Assembly: GCA_025359265.1 (NCBI GenBank) | Contig: JANYHB010000001.1 | Span: forward strand, 1 to 64,000 | Length of the DNA: 64,000 nucleotides | From: Hyphomicrobiales bacterium | GTDB lineage: Bacteria > Pseudomonadota > Alphaproteobacteria > Rhizobiales > Aestuariivirgaceae | Reading direction: 5' to 3' | Part shown: positions 42,888 to 52,630 of the stretch, piece after piece | Numbering within the stretch: position 1 is the first letter of the stretch | Layout of the letters: each line of letters starts with the position of its first letter | Program-made: the position numbers and the translations under genes | The notes under the pieces: generated by a model | Told to the model about the DNA's origin: nothing | The model's input: the letters and a program-made list of their open reading frames with translations, nothing else | The model's database searches: none

Positions 42888-44111
42888 TTATAGTAAAAAT
42901 TCGCGTCCGATCTTTACGCGTGCTTGCCCGTTGTAGGCAATGATATCCGCTGTTGCATAGGTTTCAGTAAGGGTGGCGGGCAGAAATGATCCCGTGCCCA
43001 CCATGTCGATGGGTGCTTTTGCTGCCCCCATAATCTGGCACTTTTGCGGGTCGAAGCCTGAGGAACCAACAATCATTGCTGCCTTAAATCCAGCCTGATC
43101 CAACGCCCCGCGCGCGTGAATAATCGATGCTACCGACACACCTTTGCCGAAAAGAATTCGGCGTACTTTGTCCACCAGCAAATTGTTCGGATCAAGCTGC
43201 ACTGTTCGCCCGCCCAACACCTGTTCGACGATCGCGTATTCGCCGCGCACTTTCAACCAGTTTCCCACCGCCTCAACCGATTTTTCATAATCCAAACCCT
43301 CAGCAAAGCGGCCACCATGTGTGTCAAGCCTGATGCCAAAGCTTTTGCCCCGCCTGTCCAGCTTTTCCTCATCATAAAACCATCTGGCACAGCGCAGGGC
43401 GTCTGCCGTTTCCTGACCGGTATAGTCCACCAGTGCAATCAAGGATGTTGCTTCGGGCAGCGTTTTGTAAAACAGCTTCATCGCTTCCAGCACATCTCCG
43501 CCCGCATACCCGACAAGAGCGTGCGGCATGGTGCCCATTCCCATCTCTGAGCCAAAAAACGGTGCCGTTAAATCCTGCGATGAACCAATAAATCCTTTCA
43601 CCGCACGATTGGTGGCGCGAGCGGCTTCACTGCCAACTTTGGCGCCATAGGCCGCCAGGATATTCATTTCAGCACCAGAGCCGTGGCGTGCATGCATATC
43701 CATGAAGCCAGCAGCGGGAATGGCCAAGCACATTTCATAAGCGTTATTGGCCGCCACACAGGGAAAGCCGGTTTTCTGCAAGATCAGGGTTTCGATCTCC
43801 GAAAGCTGTTGCAGGGAGCCCGTTATTTCTATCAGTTTGTGCTCGGAGGGTACGACCTCGCCTTCGCTTACAAACCGCTTCACTTTGGCCTCCGGCGCAA
43901 AGTGCTTAATCAGGCGGACCACCGGTTCCAAAGCCGCCACAACACGCCTGCGCATGAACACGGCGAAAGTCACTTCCATGTCACCATTCTCAGCAACGAT
44001 ACTAGCAGTGTTGGTGAAATATTTATCCGTCTGCGCTGCAATCGGCCCCGCCGCCTCAACAAGTGTGATCATGCGGTCAAGAATTTGGGATTGCGCGGAT
44101 GATAGTGTCAT
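42888..44111 (-). CDS. pncB: Nicotinate phosphoribosyltransferase
   Basis: Salvages nicotinate to nicotinate mononucleotide for NAD synthesis. The 407-residue protein from ATG 44111 has 'QTDKYFTNTASIVAENG' at the N terminus, 'DMHARHGSGAEMNILAAYG', 'FIGSSQDLTAPFFG' and 'FGIRLDTHGGRFAEGLDY', matching the short archaeal-type NAPRTase fold. The long ORF to 44174 would overlap the aldolase gene and is not needed. It is third in a row with the aldolase and the ATPase inhibitor. Confidence 0.88.
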   Translation of the reverse strand: MTLSSAQSQILDRMITLVEAAGPIAAQTDKYFTNTASIVAENGDMEVTFAVFMRRRVVAALEPVVRLIKHFAPEAKVKRFVSEGEVVPSEHKLIEITGSLQQLSEIETLILQKTGFPCVAANNAYEMCLAIPAAGFMDMHARHGSGAEMNILAAYGAKVGSEAARATNRAVKGFIGSSQDLTAPFFGSEMGMGTMPHALVGYAGGDVLEAMKLFYKTLPEATSLIALVDYTGQETADALRCARWFYDEEKLDRRGKSFGIRLDTHGGRFAEGLDYEKSVEAVGNWLKVRGEYAIVEQVLGGRTVQLDPNNLLVDKVRRILFGKGVSVASIIHARGALDQAGFKAAMIVGSSGFDPQKCQIMGAAKAPIDMVGTGSFLPATLTETYATADIIAYNGQARVKIGREFLL

Positions 44112-44142
44112 GCGCCAAGGATTAGCGGTTTGGCCAAAAAGG

Positions 44143-44898
44143 TCAAATACCGAGCTGGACCGACACCGCAACACCCATCCTCAGCACGTCATTGTCTGTC
44201 ACCGCTGCCAAGAACGTGTAACCCAACGCGTCATATTGGCTGATAATCTGAGGTGTTCCGGCAAAGGCACCTGCCACCAGTTTGTGCGCCCGGGCCACTT
44301 CTGCGATGCGCTTCATTGCCACAAGATTGGCGGCAGACAACCGATTCAGTTCAGCGCCTTTGGAAAGGGCTATCGACAAGTCTGATGGCCCAACAAACAG
44401 CCCGTCTAGCCCTGGCACGGCGGCAATATCTTCCACCTTGTCCAATGCCTCTTGCGTCTCAATCATCGCAAAAACCAATGAGTCGCGGTTGGCGTCTTTC
44501 AAATAATCGGCCGCAGATTTGCCAGAGGCTTGCACCATGGCGTAGCCACCCCACGAACGTTGGCCGAGAGGTGGATATTTTGCCGCCTTCACCAAAGCTC
44601 GCGCGTGTTCAACCGAATTGATCATCGGAGCGATAATCACTGAGGAAGCAAAGTCCAATGCTTGACCAATAAGGCCAGGGTCATTCCACAACACCCGCGT
44701 GATCACAGGCTTGCCCGCAGCAATGATGGCCGCAGCCATCAGGTTGGCCTGGTCCATGCCAATGAGGCCATGTTGCAAATCCAGCGCCACGCCATCAAGC
44801 CCGGCGCGTGCGAGTTGCCCAGCGAGCTGCGCGCCGGGAATGCCCATCCAAGAGAATAAGAAAGGTTTGCCGTCGTGAAGCCTTATCCGCAAATCCAT
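44143..44898 (-). CDS. HpcH/HpaI family aldolase
   Basis: A 251-residue class II pyruvate aldolase-like TIM barrel. Catalytic residues fit the family: His in 'ALDLQHGLIGM', Arg in 'VITRVLWNDP', metal-binding Glu in 'FAMIETQEALD' and Asp in 'FVGPSDLSIAL'. It may cleave or form a 4-hydroxy-2-oxo acid, but the substrate cannot be told. Its ATG shares one base with the stop of the upstream inhibitor gene (TAATG). Confidence 0.9.
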   Translation of the reverse strand: MDLRIRLHDGKPFLFSWMGIPGAQLAGQLARAGLDGVALDLQHGLIGMDQANLMAAAIIAAGKPVITRVLWNDPGLIGQALDFASSVIIAPMINSVEHARALVKAAKYPPLGQRSWGGYAMVQASGKSAADYLKDANRDSLVFAMIETQEALDKVEDIAAVPGLDGLFVGPSDLSIALSKGAELNRLSAANLVAMKRIAEVARAHKLVAGAFAGTPQIISQYDALGYTFLAAVTDNDVLRMGVAVSVQLGI

Positions 44899-45221
44899 TA
44901 GCGGCCGGCTTTAAGCTGGTCGCGTGCTTCCTGCATTTTCTCGGCCATCATCCGTTCAATCGTGGCGGTTGCAACCTCAACACCTTTTGCGGCAAAGTCT
45001 TTTTTTAATTTATCAATCACATCGCTGTCGCCGTGTTTTTCCAAATCGGTGCTGACCAAGCTTTTGGCATAGGCTTTCGCATCTTCGGCGTTCAAGCCCA
45101 GTAGCCCTGCTGCCCAATGGCCGATAAATCTGTCTCGCCGAGCCCGCGCCCCAAATTCAGCAGATTCTTGTGCGACAAAGCCCGCCTCGGCAGCTTTTTC
45201 GCGGTTGTCGAAAGTTGTCAT
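44898..45221 (-). CDS. ATPase inhibitor subunit zeta (DUF1476)
   Basis: A 107-residue protein of the alphaproteobacterial zeta family, first described in Paracoccus, that blocks F1-ATPase rotation. The N-terminal inhibitory segment 'MTTFDNREKAAEAGFVAQES' and 'RRDRFIGHWAAGLLGL' are diagnostic; the rest is helical. AAGGAG precedes the ATG. It is divergent from purC, a neighbourhood I recall from other Hyphomicrobiales. Confidence 0.92.
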   Translation of the reverse strand: MTTFDNREKAAEAGFVAQESAEFGARARRDRFIGHWAAGLLGLNAEDAKAYAKSLVSTDLEKHGDSDVIDKLKKDFAAKGVEVATATIERMMAEKMQEARDQLKAGR

Positions 45222-45421
45222 GATTCAGTCTCCTTGGATTTAGCTTTATCACGTAACGCGAAAGGCGCGCAAATCAAGGTGAAAATACGCATTGTGCAGC
45301 GCAGCAATGCGGCCTAGAAGACGCGCTTTCCACAGGGGACAGATATATGCATTGGAATCGCACCCAAACAGTCCCCATATGTTAGTATCATCTCCACGGA
45401 GCTAGTTTGAGGATTCTCTCG

Positions 45422-46201
45422 ATGAATGGTAAGCGCACGCGCATCTATGAAGGCAAGGCCAAAATCCTTTACGAGGGGCCTGAGCCTGGCACAGTGATCG
45501 TGCATTTCAAAGATGACGCCACCGCTTTCGACGGCACCAAGAAAGATGTGATTGATGGCAAGGGTGTGCTCAATCAGCGCATCTCAGACTATATGTTCCA
45601 ACGCTTGAATGAGATGGGCATGCCCACGCATTACATCCGCTCGCTGAATATGCGCGAGCAATTGGTGCGCAGCGTGGAAATCATACCGCTGGAAATAGTG
45701 GTTCGCAATGTGGCGGCTGGCTCTCTCGCAAAACGTTTGGGCTTGGAAGAGGGTTCAGCCCTGCCCCGGTCTATTATCGAGTGCTACTATAAAAACGACA
45801 AACTGCATGACCCGATGGTCAATGAGGAACACATCACCGCCTTCGGCTGGGCCACACCCATGGAGATGGACGACATCATGCACATGTCAATCCGCATCAA
45901 TGATTTTCTGTCTGGGCTGTTCCTCGGCATCGGCATCAGATTGGTGGATTTCAAATTGGAGTTCGGCCGCTTTGTTGAAAATGACATGATGCGCGTGGTT
46001 TTGGCAGACGAAATCTCCCCCGATAATTGCCGGCTCTGGGACATGCGCAACAACAACGCCAAGTTGGATAAAGACGTCTTCCGCCGTGATTTAGGCAGCT
46101 TGGTGGACGCTTATCACGAGGTGGCCCGGCGTTTGGGCATTATCCAAGAGGGTGAAACGCCAGTGCGCTCACGGCCAAAACTGGTGAAGAGCGATACCTG
46201 A
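45422..46201 (+). CDS. purC: Phosphoribosylaminoimidazole-succinocarboxamide synthase
   Basis: Joins aspartate to CAIR in purine synthesis. The 259-residue protein starts '[21 protein letters not shown]', then 'HFKDDATAF' and '[17 protein letters not shown]', both hallmark motifs, and 'DFKLEFGRF' and '[13 protein letters not shown]' with ATP/Mg contacts. ATG 45422 is favoured by GAGGA nine bases upstream; a TTG at 45407 is possible. It opens the purC-purS-purQ-purL run. Confidence 0.97.
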   Translation: MNGKRTRIYEGKAKILYEGPEPGTVIVHFKDDATAFDGTKKDVIDGKGVLNQRISDYMFQRLNEMGMPTHYIRSLNMREQLVRSVEIIPLEIVVRNVAAGSLAKRLGLEEGSALPRSIIECYYKNDKLHDPMVNEEHITAFGWATPMEMDDIMHMSIRINDFLSGLFLGIGIRLVDFKLEFGRFVENDMMRVVLADEISPDNCRLWDMRNNNAKLDKDVFRRDLGSLVDAYHEVARRLGIIQEGETPVRSRPKLVKSDT

Positions 46202-46202
46202 C

Positions 46203-46442
46203 ATGAAAGCCAAAGTGAAAGTGACGTTGAAAAACGGTGTTCTTGATCCGCAAGGCAAGGCCATCGAAGGCGCATTGGGTTCACTTGGATTTTCCGGCGT
46301 GAACAGCGTGCGCCAAGGCAAATTTTTCGAGGTCGATCTGGATGAAACTGACAAGGCCAAGGCGCAATCCATATTGAAACAAATGTGCGAAAAGCTGATC
46401 GCCAATACGGTGATTGAGAATTACGAGATCGAGCTGGCTTAG
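46203..46442 (+). CDS. purS: Phosphoribosylformylglycinamidine synthase subunit PurS
   Basis: A 79-residue structural subunit that bridges PurL and PurQ. 'MKAKVKVTLKNGVLDPQGKA' and 'VRQGKFFEVDLDE' are typical. Its presence agrees with the short PurL encoded just downstream. One base separates it from purC. Confidence 0.96.
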   Translation: MKAKVKVTLKNGVLDPQGKAIEGALGSLGFSGVNSVRQGKFFEVDLDETDKAKAQSILKQMCEKLIANTVIENYEIELA

Positions 46443-46445
46443 ACT

Positions 46446-47108
46446 ATGAAATCCGCCGTGCTCCTTTTCCCAGGAATCAATCGCGACTCTGACATGCTTA
46501 TGGCGCTGGAAAAAACCACGGGCAAAAAGCCTCAAGTGGTTTGGCATACGAACACCACCTTGCCTGATGTGGATCTGGTCGTTGTTCCAGGCGGTTTTTC
46601 TTATGGCGATTATCTGCGCTGTGGTGCCATTGCCGCGCGCTCACCTATTATGGCAGATGTGATGGCTAAGGCTTTGAAGGGGCTCAAAGTTCTTGCCATT
46701 TGCAATGGCTTTCAGATTGTCACCGAAGCCGGGCTTCTGCCGGGTGCGCTGGTGCGCAATGCGCAAATGAAATTTGTCTGCCGTGAAGTTCGCCTGCGGG
46801 TGGAAAACAATCAGACCTTTTTCACCAATAAAATGGCCCAGGGCTCCGTCGTGTCTTGCCCGGTAGCGCACGGCGAAGGCAATTACATCGCTGATAATGA
46901 AACGCTGAAGCGCCTTGAGGGTGAAGGTCGTGTGGTGTTCCGCTATGTCGAAGGCACCAACCCCAATGGCGCGATGAATGACATTGCCGGCATTTGCAAT
47001 GAAGCACGCAACGTGATTGGCATGATGCCCCACCCCGAAAATATGGTTGAAGCACTGCACGGCAAGCAAGATTGCTTGCCTTTGTTTGAAAGTTTGCTGG
47101 CAGCGTGA
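46446..47108 (+). CDS. purQ: Phosphoribosylformylglycinamidine synthase subunit PurQ
   Basis: Glutaminase subunit of FGAM synthase (220 residues). Class I amidotransferase signatures are '[16 protein letters not shown]', the catalytic Cys in '[15 protein letters not shown]' and the late His/Glu in '[11 protein letters not shown]'. It delivers ammonia to PurL. Three bases follow purS. Confidence 0.97.
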   Translation: MKSAVLLFPGINRDSDMLMALEKTTGKKPQVVWHTNTTLPDVDLVVVPGGFSYGDYLRCGAIAARSPIMADVMAKALKGLKVLAICNGFQIVTEAGLLPGALVRNAQMKFVCREVRLRVENNQTFFTNKMAQGSVVSCPVAHGEGNYIADNETLKRLEGEGRVVFRYVEGTNPNGAMNDIAGICNEARNVIGMMPHPENMVEALHGKQDCLPLFESLLAA

Positions 47109-47170
47109 ATAACGCCTGCATAAATGAAGAATGAGTTGTGAATCTCAAGGCTGACAATTAAACGGCGGGC

Positions 47171-49366
47171 ATGAGTACGCTGTCTGAACCTGCCATCACC
47201 TCTGACATTGTCGCCGCGCATGGCCTTAAGCCTGATGAATTTCAGCGGTTTTTGAACCTTCTGGGTCGCACTCCCACGATGACAGAGCTGGGCATTTGCT
47301 CAGCCATGTGGAACGAGCATTGTTCTTATAAATCATCGAAAAAATGGCTAAAGACTTTGCCAACTACGGGGTCGCGCGTGATCTGCGGTCCCGGCGAAAA
47401 TGCTGGTGTTGTTGATATTGATGATGGCCAGGCCATCGTGTTTAAAATGGAAAGCCACAACCACCCCAGTTTCATCGAACCGTATCAAGGCTCAGCCACC
47501 GGCGTTGGAGGAATTTTGCGTGACGTGTTTACGATGGGGGCTAGGCCCATTGCAGCCCTCAATGCCCTGCGCTTCGGGGAACCATCGCATCCCAAAACAC
47601 GCCATCTTGTTTCAGGCGTGGTAGCAGGCGTTGGCGGTTACGGAAATTCTTTCGGCGTGCCAACGCTGGGCGGCGAAGTAAATTTCCACAAACGCTATAA
47701 CGGCAATATCCTGGTTAATGCCATGGCCGTGGGTCTGGCTGATGCCGACAAGATTTTTTATTCCAAGGCCAAAGGTGTTGGCCTGCCCGTGGTTTATCTC
47801 GGCGCGAAAACCGGGCGTGACGGGATTCATGGCGCCACAATGGCGTCTGCTGCGTTTGAGGCCGACGCTGATGAAAAACGGCCAACCGTGCAAGTGGGTG
47901 ATCCCTTCACCGAAAAATGCCTGCTGGAAGCCTGCATGGAATTGATGGCATCTGGCGCCGTGATTGCCATTCAGGATATGGGCGCCGCGGGCCTCACGTC
48001 TTCCGCGGTCGAAATGGGCGCCAAGGGAAATCTCGGCATTGAACTTGATCTCGATAACGTGCCATGCCGCGAAGAAGGCATGAGCGCTTACGAAATGATG
48101 CTGTCCGAATCGCAAGAGCGCATGTTGATGGTGTTGCGACCTGAGAAAGAAAAACAGGCCGAAGCCATTTTTCTGAAATGGGGTCTGGATTTCGCCATCA
48201 TTGGCAAAACCACCAACACGCTGCGCTTTGTGATCAAACACCAAGGCCAGGTGAAAGCTGATTTGCCCATCAAAGAAATGGGTGACAATGCGCCGGAATA
48301 TGACCGGCCATGGACAGGGCCAAAACAACTGCCGCGATTGGAGCCGGAAGATGTGGCAGCGCCAGTTGATTTGCAATTGGCCTTGCTGCAAATTCTTGGC
48401 TCGCCAGATATGTGTTCGAGGCGTTGGGTGTGGCAGCAATATGATACTCTGGTGCAATCCAACTCCGCGCAAATCCCCGGCGGGGATGCAGGCGTAGTGC
48501 GCATTACCGACAAAAAGGCCATCGCCGTCACATCAGATGTTACCCCGCGCTATGTTGAGGCTGATCCATTTGAGGGCGGCAAGCAAGCGGTGGCAGAAAG
48601 CTGGCGGAACCTCACATGCGTGGGGGCCACGCCTATTGCTTTCACCGATAATTTGAATTTCGGCAACCCAGAGCGCCCCGAAATTATGGGCCAATTGGTT
48701 TGCGCCATCAAAGGCATTGGTAAGGCTGCCCGCGCACTGGATTATCCGGTCGTATCAGGTAACGTGTCACTCTATAATGAAACCATGGGCCAAGGCATCC
48801 TGCCCACGCCCACCATCGGCGGTGTTGGGTTGTTGGCTGATCTCACCAAAATGATGACCAGCCGTTTTAAGCAAGCCGGCGACTTGATCATCCTCATCGG
48901 GGGCCACGGCAGAGAAATGGGTCAATCAATCTATCTGCGCGAAGTGCTGGGCCGCGAAGAAGGTGCGCCGCCGCCCGTTGATTTGGCCACCGAACGCAAA
49001 AATGGCGATTTCGTCCGTGCACTGATCAATGAGCGCGCTGTGACAGCCGTGCATGACATTTCAGATGGCGGCCTGGCCATTGCCGTCATCGAGATGGCGC
49101 TGCCCACCAGCTTCGGCGCAAAGTTGGAAGCGTTAAACCATATTGCTTTATTTGCCGAAGACCAGGCCCGCTATGTGCTCACAGCATCTCCAGCCTGCGC
49201 TATGGCCCTTCTGGCAGCAGCGCATAAGCAGGGTGTTGAGGCTTCCGTCATTGGAGAAGTGACTGCCGATCCGCGTTTGAATTTGGGTGTGAATGGGCAT
49301 ATCGACATGGCAAAATTGCGCAGTGCTCACGAAGATTGGTTTCCTGATTTTATGAAGGGTGCCTGA
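47171..49366 (+). CDS. purL: Phosphoribosylformylglycinamidine synthase subunit PurL
   Basis: Synthetase subunit of FGAM synthase (731 residues). It is the short type without a glutaminase domain. '[17 protein letters not shown]', '[20 protein letters not shown]' and '[17 protein letters not shown]' are typical of the AIRS-related ATP-binding core. It depends on PurS and PurQ encoded upstream (62-base gap). Confidence 0.97.
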   Translation: MSTLSEPAITSDIVAAHGLKPDEFQRFLNLLGRTPTMTELGICSAMWNEHCSYKSSKKWLKTLPTTGSRVICGPGENAGVVDIDDGQAIVFKMESHNHPSFIEPYQGSATGVGGILRDVFTMGARPIAALNALRFGEPSHPKTRHLVSGVVAGVGGYGNSFGVPTLGGEVNFHKRYNGNILVNAMAVGLADADKIFYSKAKGVGLPVVYLGAKTGRDGIHGATMASAAFEADADEKRPTVQVGDPFTEKCLLEACMELMASGAVIAIQDMGAAGLTSSAVEMGAKGNLGIELDLDNVPCREEGMSAYEMMLSESQERMLMVLRPEKEKQAEAIFLKWGLDFAIIGKTTNTLRFVIKHQGQVKADLPIKEMGDNAPEYDRPWTGPKQLPRLEPEDVAAPVDLQLALLQILGSPDMCSRRWVWQQYDTLVQSNSAQIPGGDAGVVRITDKKAIAVTSDVTPRYVEADPFEGGKQAVAESWRNLTCVGATPIAFTDNLNFGNPERPEIMGQLVCAIKGIGKAARALDYPVVSGNVSLYNETMGQGILPTPTIGGVGLLADLTKMMTSRFKQAGDLIILIGGHGREMGQSIYLREVLGREEGAPPPVDLATERKNGDFVRALINERAVTAVHDISDGGLAIAVIEMALPTSFGAKLEALNHIALFAEDQARYVLTASPACAMALLAAAHKQGVEASVIGEVTADPRLNLGVNGHIDMAKLRSAHEDWFPDFMKGA

Positions 49367-49431
49367 TATGAGGAACCAATTGCCCACAAAGACGTTGAAC
49401 AGGGTGCATCAATAAATTCAGGATTACCGCG

Positions 49432-49914
49432 ATGAACCGCAAGACCTCCTACGCAATTGTTTTGGCGCTCGCGGGCGTGCTTTCTTCCGCTCTAGTTTCT
49501 TCCACTCAGGCAGCAACCACCGGCATTAAAGCGGGTGTTTTGCAGTGCGTGGTTGCGCCCGGCGTCGGCTTCGTCATCGGCTCATCCAAAGACGTTCGTT
49601 GCACGTTTAGAGGCCAAGGCCGGGTTGAACGTTATCGCGGCTCCACAGGAAAATTGGGCCTCGATATCGGCGTGACCAATAAATCCTATCTCAGCTGGCT
49701 TGTATTTGCGCCAGGTAAAGTCGGTCGCGGTGCCCTGGCTGGCACTTATGTGGGCGCTTCGGCGCAAGCCACGGTGATAGCAGGCTTAGGAGCGAACGTG
49801 TTGGTGGGCGGTTCTAGCCAAAGCATCAACCTGCAACCCCTTTCAACTCAGGGCCAAACTGGCTTGAACATCGCCGCTGGTTTTGCGAGCCTTGATCTAA
49901 CCGCCGTTCGCTAA
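49432..49914 (+). CDS. DUF992 domain-containing exported protein
   Basis: A 160-residue protein with a signal peptide (MNRKTSYAIVLALAGVLSSA, cleaved near 'TQAATTG'). The mature part has 'GVLQCVVAPGVGFVIGSSKDVRCTF', split as two strands with a likely Cys pair, 'TGKLGLDIGVTNKSYLSW' and many glycine-rich strands, all typical of DUF992, an alphaproteobacterial family of unknown role. A probable terminator follows. Confidence 0.9.
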   Translation: MNRKTSYAIVLALAGVLSSALVSSTQAATTGIKAGVLQCVVAPGVGFVIGSSKDVRCTFRGQGRVERYRGSTGKLGLDIGVTNKSYLSWLVFAPGKVGRGALAGTYVGASAQATVIAGLGANVLVGGSSQSINLQPLSTQGQTGLNIAAGFASLDLTAVR

Positions 49915-49936
49915 CCCATTTCCAACTCATATCATC

Positions 49937-49970
49937 AACCGTTCTGCGAAGTCAGGGCGGGTTTTTCTTT
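49937..49970 (+). terminator. Probable terminator after the DUF992 gene
   Basis: AACCGTTCTG and CAGGGCGGGTT can pair with several G-T wobbles and one bulge around CGAAGT, followed by TTTTTCTTT. The stem is weaker than the other terminators in the window. Confidence 0.55.
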
Positions 49971-50047
49971 GTGTGTTCCGCATTGAAGATCAAACAATGT
50001 CCAGCTATATTGAACTTCAAGATCGAACCCCATGAAAGCATAGCCCC

Positions 50048-50284
50048 ATGGCCATGACTGCCCCAGAGATTGAACGCTTCATCAAAGAAGCTTTACCTGA
50101 TGCTACGATCACCATCAGTGACTTGGCGGGTGATGGCAACCACTATTCCGCCAATGTGATCTCCTCTGCCTTCGCCGGCAAAAATCGTGTGCAACAGCAC
50201 CAAATGGTTTATGCCGCATTGAAAGGCCGCATGGGCGGCGAACTCCATGCCCTAGCTCTGCAAACTTCACCCCCACAGGATTGA
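50048..50284 (+). CDS. BolA family protein
   Basis: A 78-residue BolA/YrbA-like protein. '[19 protein letters not shown]' and '[31 protein letters not shown]' in two blocks show the class II KH-like fold with the conserved His. BolA proteins partner with monothiol glutaredoxins in iron-sulfur handling, and here that glutaredoxin gene follows only five bases later. Confidence 0.95.
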   Translation: MAMTAPEIERFIKEALPDATITISDLAGDGNHYSANVISSAFAGKNRVQQHQMVYAALKGRMGGELHALALQTSPPQD

Positions 50285-50289
50285 ACCCG

Positions 50290-50607
50290 ATGACCATTCA
50301 CGAACAAATCGACAAAGACGTAAAATCCAATGATATCGTACTGTATATGAAGGGCACAGCCGATATGCCGCAATGTGGCTTTTCCGGACGCTCGGTGCAA
50401 ATTCTGCAGCACCTTGGCGTGCCATTTAAAGATGTCAATGTTCTGGCCAGTGACGAGCTGCGTCAAGGCATTAAGGATTACACCAACTGGCCCACCGTGC
50501 CGCAGCTTTATGTGAAGGGCGAATTTGTGGGTGGCGCCGATATTCTGATGGAAATGTATCAGTCGGGAGAGTTGAAGCAACTGCTGGCTGATAAGGGCGT
50601 GGCCTAG
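50290..50607 (+). CDS. grxD: Grx4-family monothiol glutaredoxin
   Basis: A 105-residue CGFS-type glutaredoxin that carries [2Fe-2S] clusters with BolA. '[20 protein letters not shown]' holds the active-site Cys, and '[21 protein letters not shown]' the glutathione-binding TVP loop. ATG 50290 is preferred over the TTG at 50281 that would overlap the BolA stop. Confidence 0.96.
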   Translation: MTIHEQIDKDVKSNDIVLYMKGTADMPQCGFSGRSVQILQHLGVPFKDVNVLASDELRQGIKDYTNWPTVPQLYVKGEFVGGADILMEMYQSGELKQLLADKGVA

Positions 50608-50612
50608 CCACC

Positions 50613-51230
50613 ATGCTGACGCTGTACTCAGGGGCCAAAACGTGTTCGCTCGCCTGCGCCATCGCTTTGGAAGAAGTGGGAGCGGATTATAATGTGGTGA
50701 AAATGGATTTGCCCGGCGGCGAGTTGCGCAGTGCCGCCTATCTGGCCAAGAACCCCAAAGGCCGCGTGCCGGCATTGGCAACGGACAAAGGCATCATCAC
50801 CGAAGTTTTGGCGATCATGGCTTATGTCGCCCAGACCCATCCCAAGGTGCAGCTGGCACCAACTGATCCTTTTGATTTTGCCCGGATGCAGAGCTTTAAC
50901 TCTTATCTTTCATCAACCGTCCATGTGAACCACGCGCATAATCGCCGCGGTGCACGGTGGAGCGACGATCCCGCCGTGGTCGAAGCGATGAAAATCAAAG
51001 TGCCCCAGAATATGTCAGATTGTTATGCGCTGATCGAGAATGGCATGTTGCAAGCCCCGTGGGTGTTGGGCCAAAACTATAGTTTGGCCGACGGTTATCT
51101 CTTCACCATTTCTGGCTGGCTTGCCGGTGATCACGTAGACATTGCCAAGTTCCCACGCGTGCATGATCATTTCAAGCGCGTCGGCGAACGCCCCGCCGTG
51201 AAGAGTGCCGTTGAAAAACATGGCGGCTAA
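50613..51230 (+). CDS. Glutathione S-transferase family protein
   Basis: A 205-residue GST with an N-terminal thioredoxin fold ('MLTLYSGAKTCSLACAIALEEVG', TVP-like 'GRVPALATDKGIITE' with cis-Pro and the Glu-Ser-like glutathione contact) and an all-helical C-terminal domain with 'GQNYSLADGYLFTISGWL', which contains the N-capping Asp. The residues 'KTCSLA' suggest a beta-class enzyme with Cys. It is five bases after the glutaredoxin gene. Confidence 0.93.
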   Translation: MLTLYSGAKTCSLACAIALEEVGADYNVVKMDLPGGELRSAAYLAKNPKGRVPALATDKGIITEVLAIMAYVAQTHPKVQLAPTDPFDFARMQSFNSYLSSTVHVNHAHNRRGARWSDDPAVVEAMKIKVPQNMSDCYALIENGMLQAPWVLGQNYSLADGYLFTISGWLAGDHVDIAKFPRVHDHFKRVGERPAVKSAVEKHGG

Positions 51231-52326
51231 AGCGGCAAGGCCGGGCTTTTTGGCACTCGCCTGCGCGCTCGTCACCGCTCCCGCTTTTGCCGATGTTGTG
51301 GTCGGCGTGGCAGCCCCGCTTTCCGGACAATACCAGCCTTTCGGCCAGCAGATGTTGACGGGTGTTCGCGCCGCCATCGACAGCCAAAATGCCAAAGGCG
51401 GATTGGGCGGCGAGCAAATTACTCTCGTTTCAGCCGATGATGCCTGTGACAACATGAAGGCCGAAGAAGCAGCACAAAAATTGATTGCAGCGCATGTGGA
51501 TGTGGTGATCGGGCACTTCTGCTCCAACCCATCTTTGGTTGGCGCAAAACTTTATGAAAAAGCTGGCATCACTATCATTGCTCCCACGGCCGTATTGCCA
51601 GCCTTCACCGAAAGTGCTCTCGCAAACGTGGTGCGAATATCCACCCGCTATGATGCGCAAGGCAGATTTGCCGCTGCCCGTATTTTGGCCAAACGCCCAA
51701 ACGCCAAACTGGCTTTGGTGGATGATGGCACGGCACAAATGAAAGAAATCACCGCCAGTTTCGTCACAACCTATGCCAAAGCGTTTGCGATTTCCGCCAG
51801 TATTACGCCAGACCAGAAGGACTTCGCAGATCTGGTTGCCAAGATGAAGGCGGCAAATATCGATACGCTTTACATCGCCGCCGCCGCAACAGATGCAGGG
51901 TGCCTGACGGCCCAAGCCCAAGCCGCAGCTTTGCCACTCAAACGCTATGGCCCTGATACGCTGCTGGCCGATCAATTCTGGGAAGCTTCTGGTCCCGCCG
52001 GTGAAGGCACTTTGGTCAGCTTCCCGAGTGATCCCACTTTATCAAGGCCTGCCAAAGCGTTGGCTGCTGATATGAAGCTTTTAGGAGAGGCACCCGACGG
52101 CCCGGCACTAGCGTCCTACGCCGCGTCCCAGCTGTATTTTTCTGCCGCTGGTGGCAGGTCACATAGTGGCCTGGGGATTGCTGCTGCTTTAAAATCCGGC
52201 GATTCTTTTGAAACGATCCTCGGCCCAATGTCTTTCGACGCCAAGGGCGATGCGCAAGCCTTGCGCTTCTCATGGTTTTCGTGGAACAACGGGGTTTATC
52301 AAACCATCGCAGCAGAAAGCCCCTAA
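51220..52326 (+). CDS. Branched-chain amino acid ABC transporter substrate-binding protein (LivJ/LivK-like)
   Basis: A 368-residue periplasmic binding protein of the type I fold. The signal peptide (MAAKAARPGFLALACALVTA) is cleaved near 'PAFA'. 'VVVGVAAPLSGQYQPFGQQMLTGV' and 'DDACDNMKAEEAAQKLI' resemble LivJ; the Cys in 'DDACD' and in 'VVIGHFCSN' form the usual disulfide. No permease or ATPase genes adjoin it. ATG 51220 is preferred, overlapping the GST end by 11 bases; a GTG at 51205 is possible. The ligand is unknown. Confidence 0.9.
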   Translation: MAAKAARPGFLALACALVTAPAFADVVVGVAAPLSGQYQPFGQQMLTGVRAAIDSQNAKGGLGGEQITLVSADDACDNMKAEEAAQKLIAAHVDVVIGHFCSNPSLVGAKLYEKAGITIIAPTAVLPAFTESALANVVRISTRYDAQGRFAAARILAKRPNAKLALVDDGTAQMKEITASFVTTYAKAFAISASITPDQKDFADLVAKMKAANIDTLYIAAAATDAGCLTAQAQAAALPLKRYGPDTLLADQFWEASGPAGEGTLVSFPSDPTLSRPAKALAADMKLLGEAPDGPALASYAASQLYFSAAGGRSHSGLGIAAALKSGDSFETILGPMSFDAKGDAQALRFSWFSWNNGVYQTIAAESP

Positions 52327-52562
52327 TGCGTGCCTTTTTCGTTCAAATCAATTGTGAGCTGGGCAAATCCTACGGCGTGGCCAGCGCCATTGCCGATGCC
52401 GAAATCGCATCAGAAATTTTCTCAACCGCCGGTGAGTTTGACCTCTTGGTTAAATTCTACCTGAAAGATGGCGAAGATATCGGCCATTTCATTGCCCAAA
52501 AAGTGCAAACTATCCCGGGTATCCGAGACACCTTTACCATCGTAACCTTCAAGGCGTTTTAG
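52326..52562 (+). CDS. Stand-alone Lrp/AsnC ligand-binding (RAM) domain protein
   Basis: A 78-residue protein containing only the RAM domain: 'MRAFFVQINCELGKSYGVAS', 'AEIASEIFSTAGEFDLLVKFY' and 'IPGIRDTFTIVTFKAF'. There is no helix-turn-helix, so it cannot bind DNA the way Lrp does. Such proteins can bind amino acids or pair with full-length Lrp-type regulators. It is coupled to the binding-protein gene by a TAATG overlap. Confidence 0.9.
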   Translation: MRAFFVQINCELGKSYGVASAIADAEIASEIFSTAGEFDLLVKFYLKDGEDIGHFIAQKVQTIPGIRDTFTIVTFKAF

Positions 52563-52630
52563 AATCAAGACTCGCCCCTGCCCGCCTGATTTGTTAGAGG
52601 AGGCTGAACTCCGTTTTCCCAAGGCATTTG

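Noticed and set aside
47612..48472. A 286-residue minus-strand ORF opposite purL
   Set aside because: Entirely antisense to a fully conserved purL; composition (His- and Phe-rich) is typical of a reverse-frame shadow.
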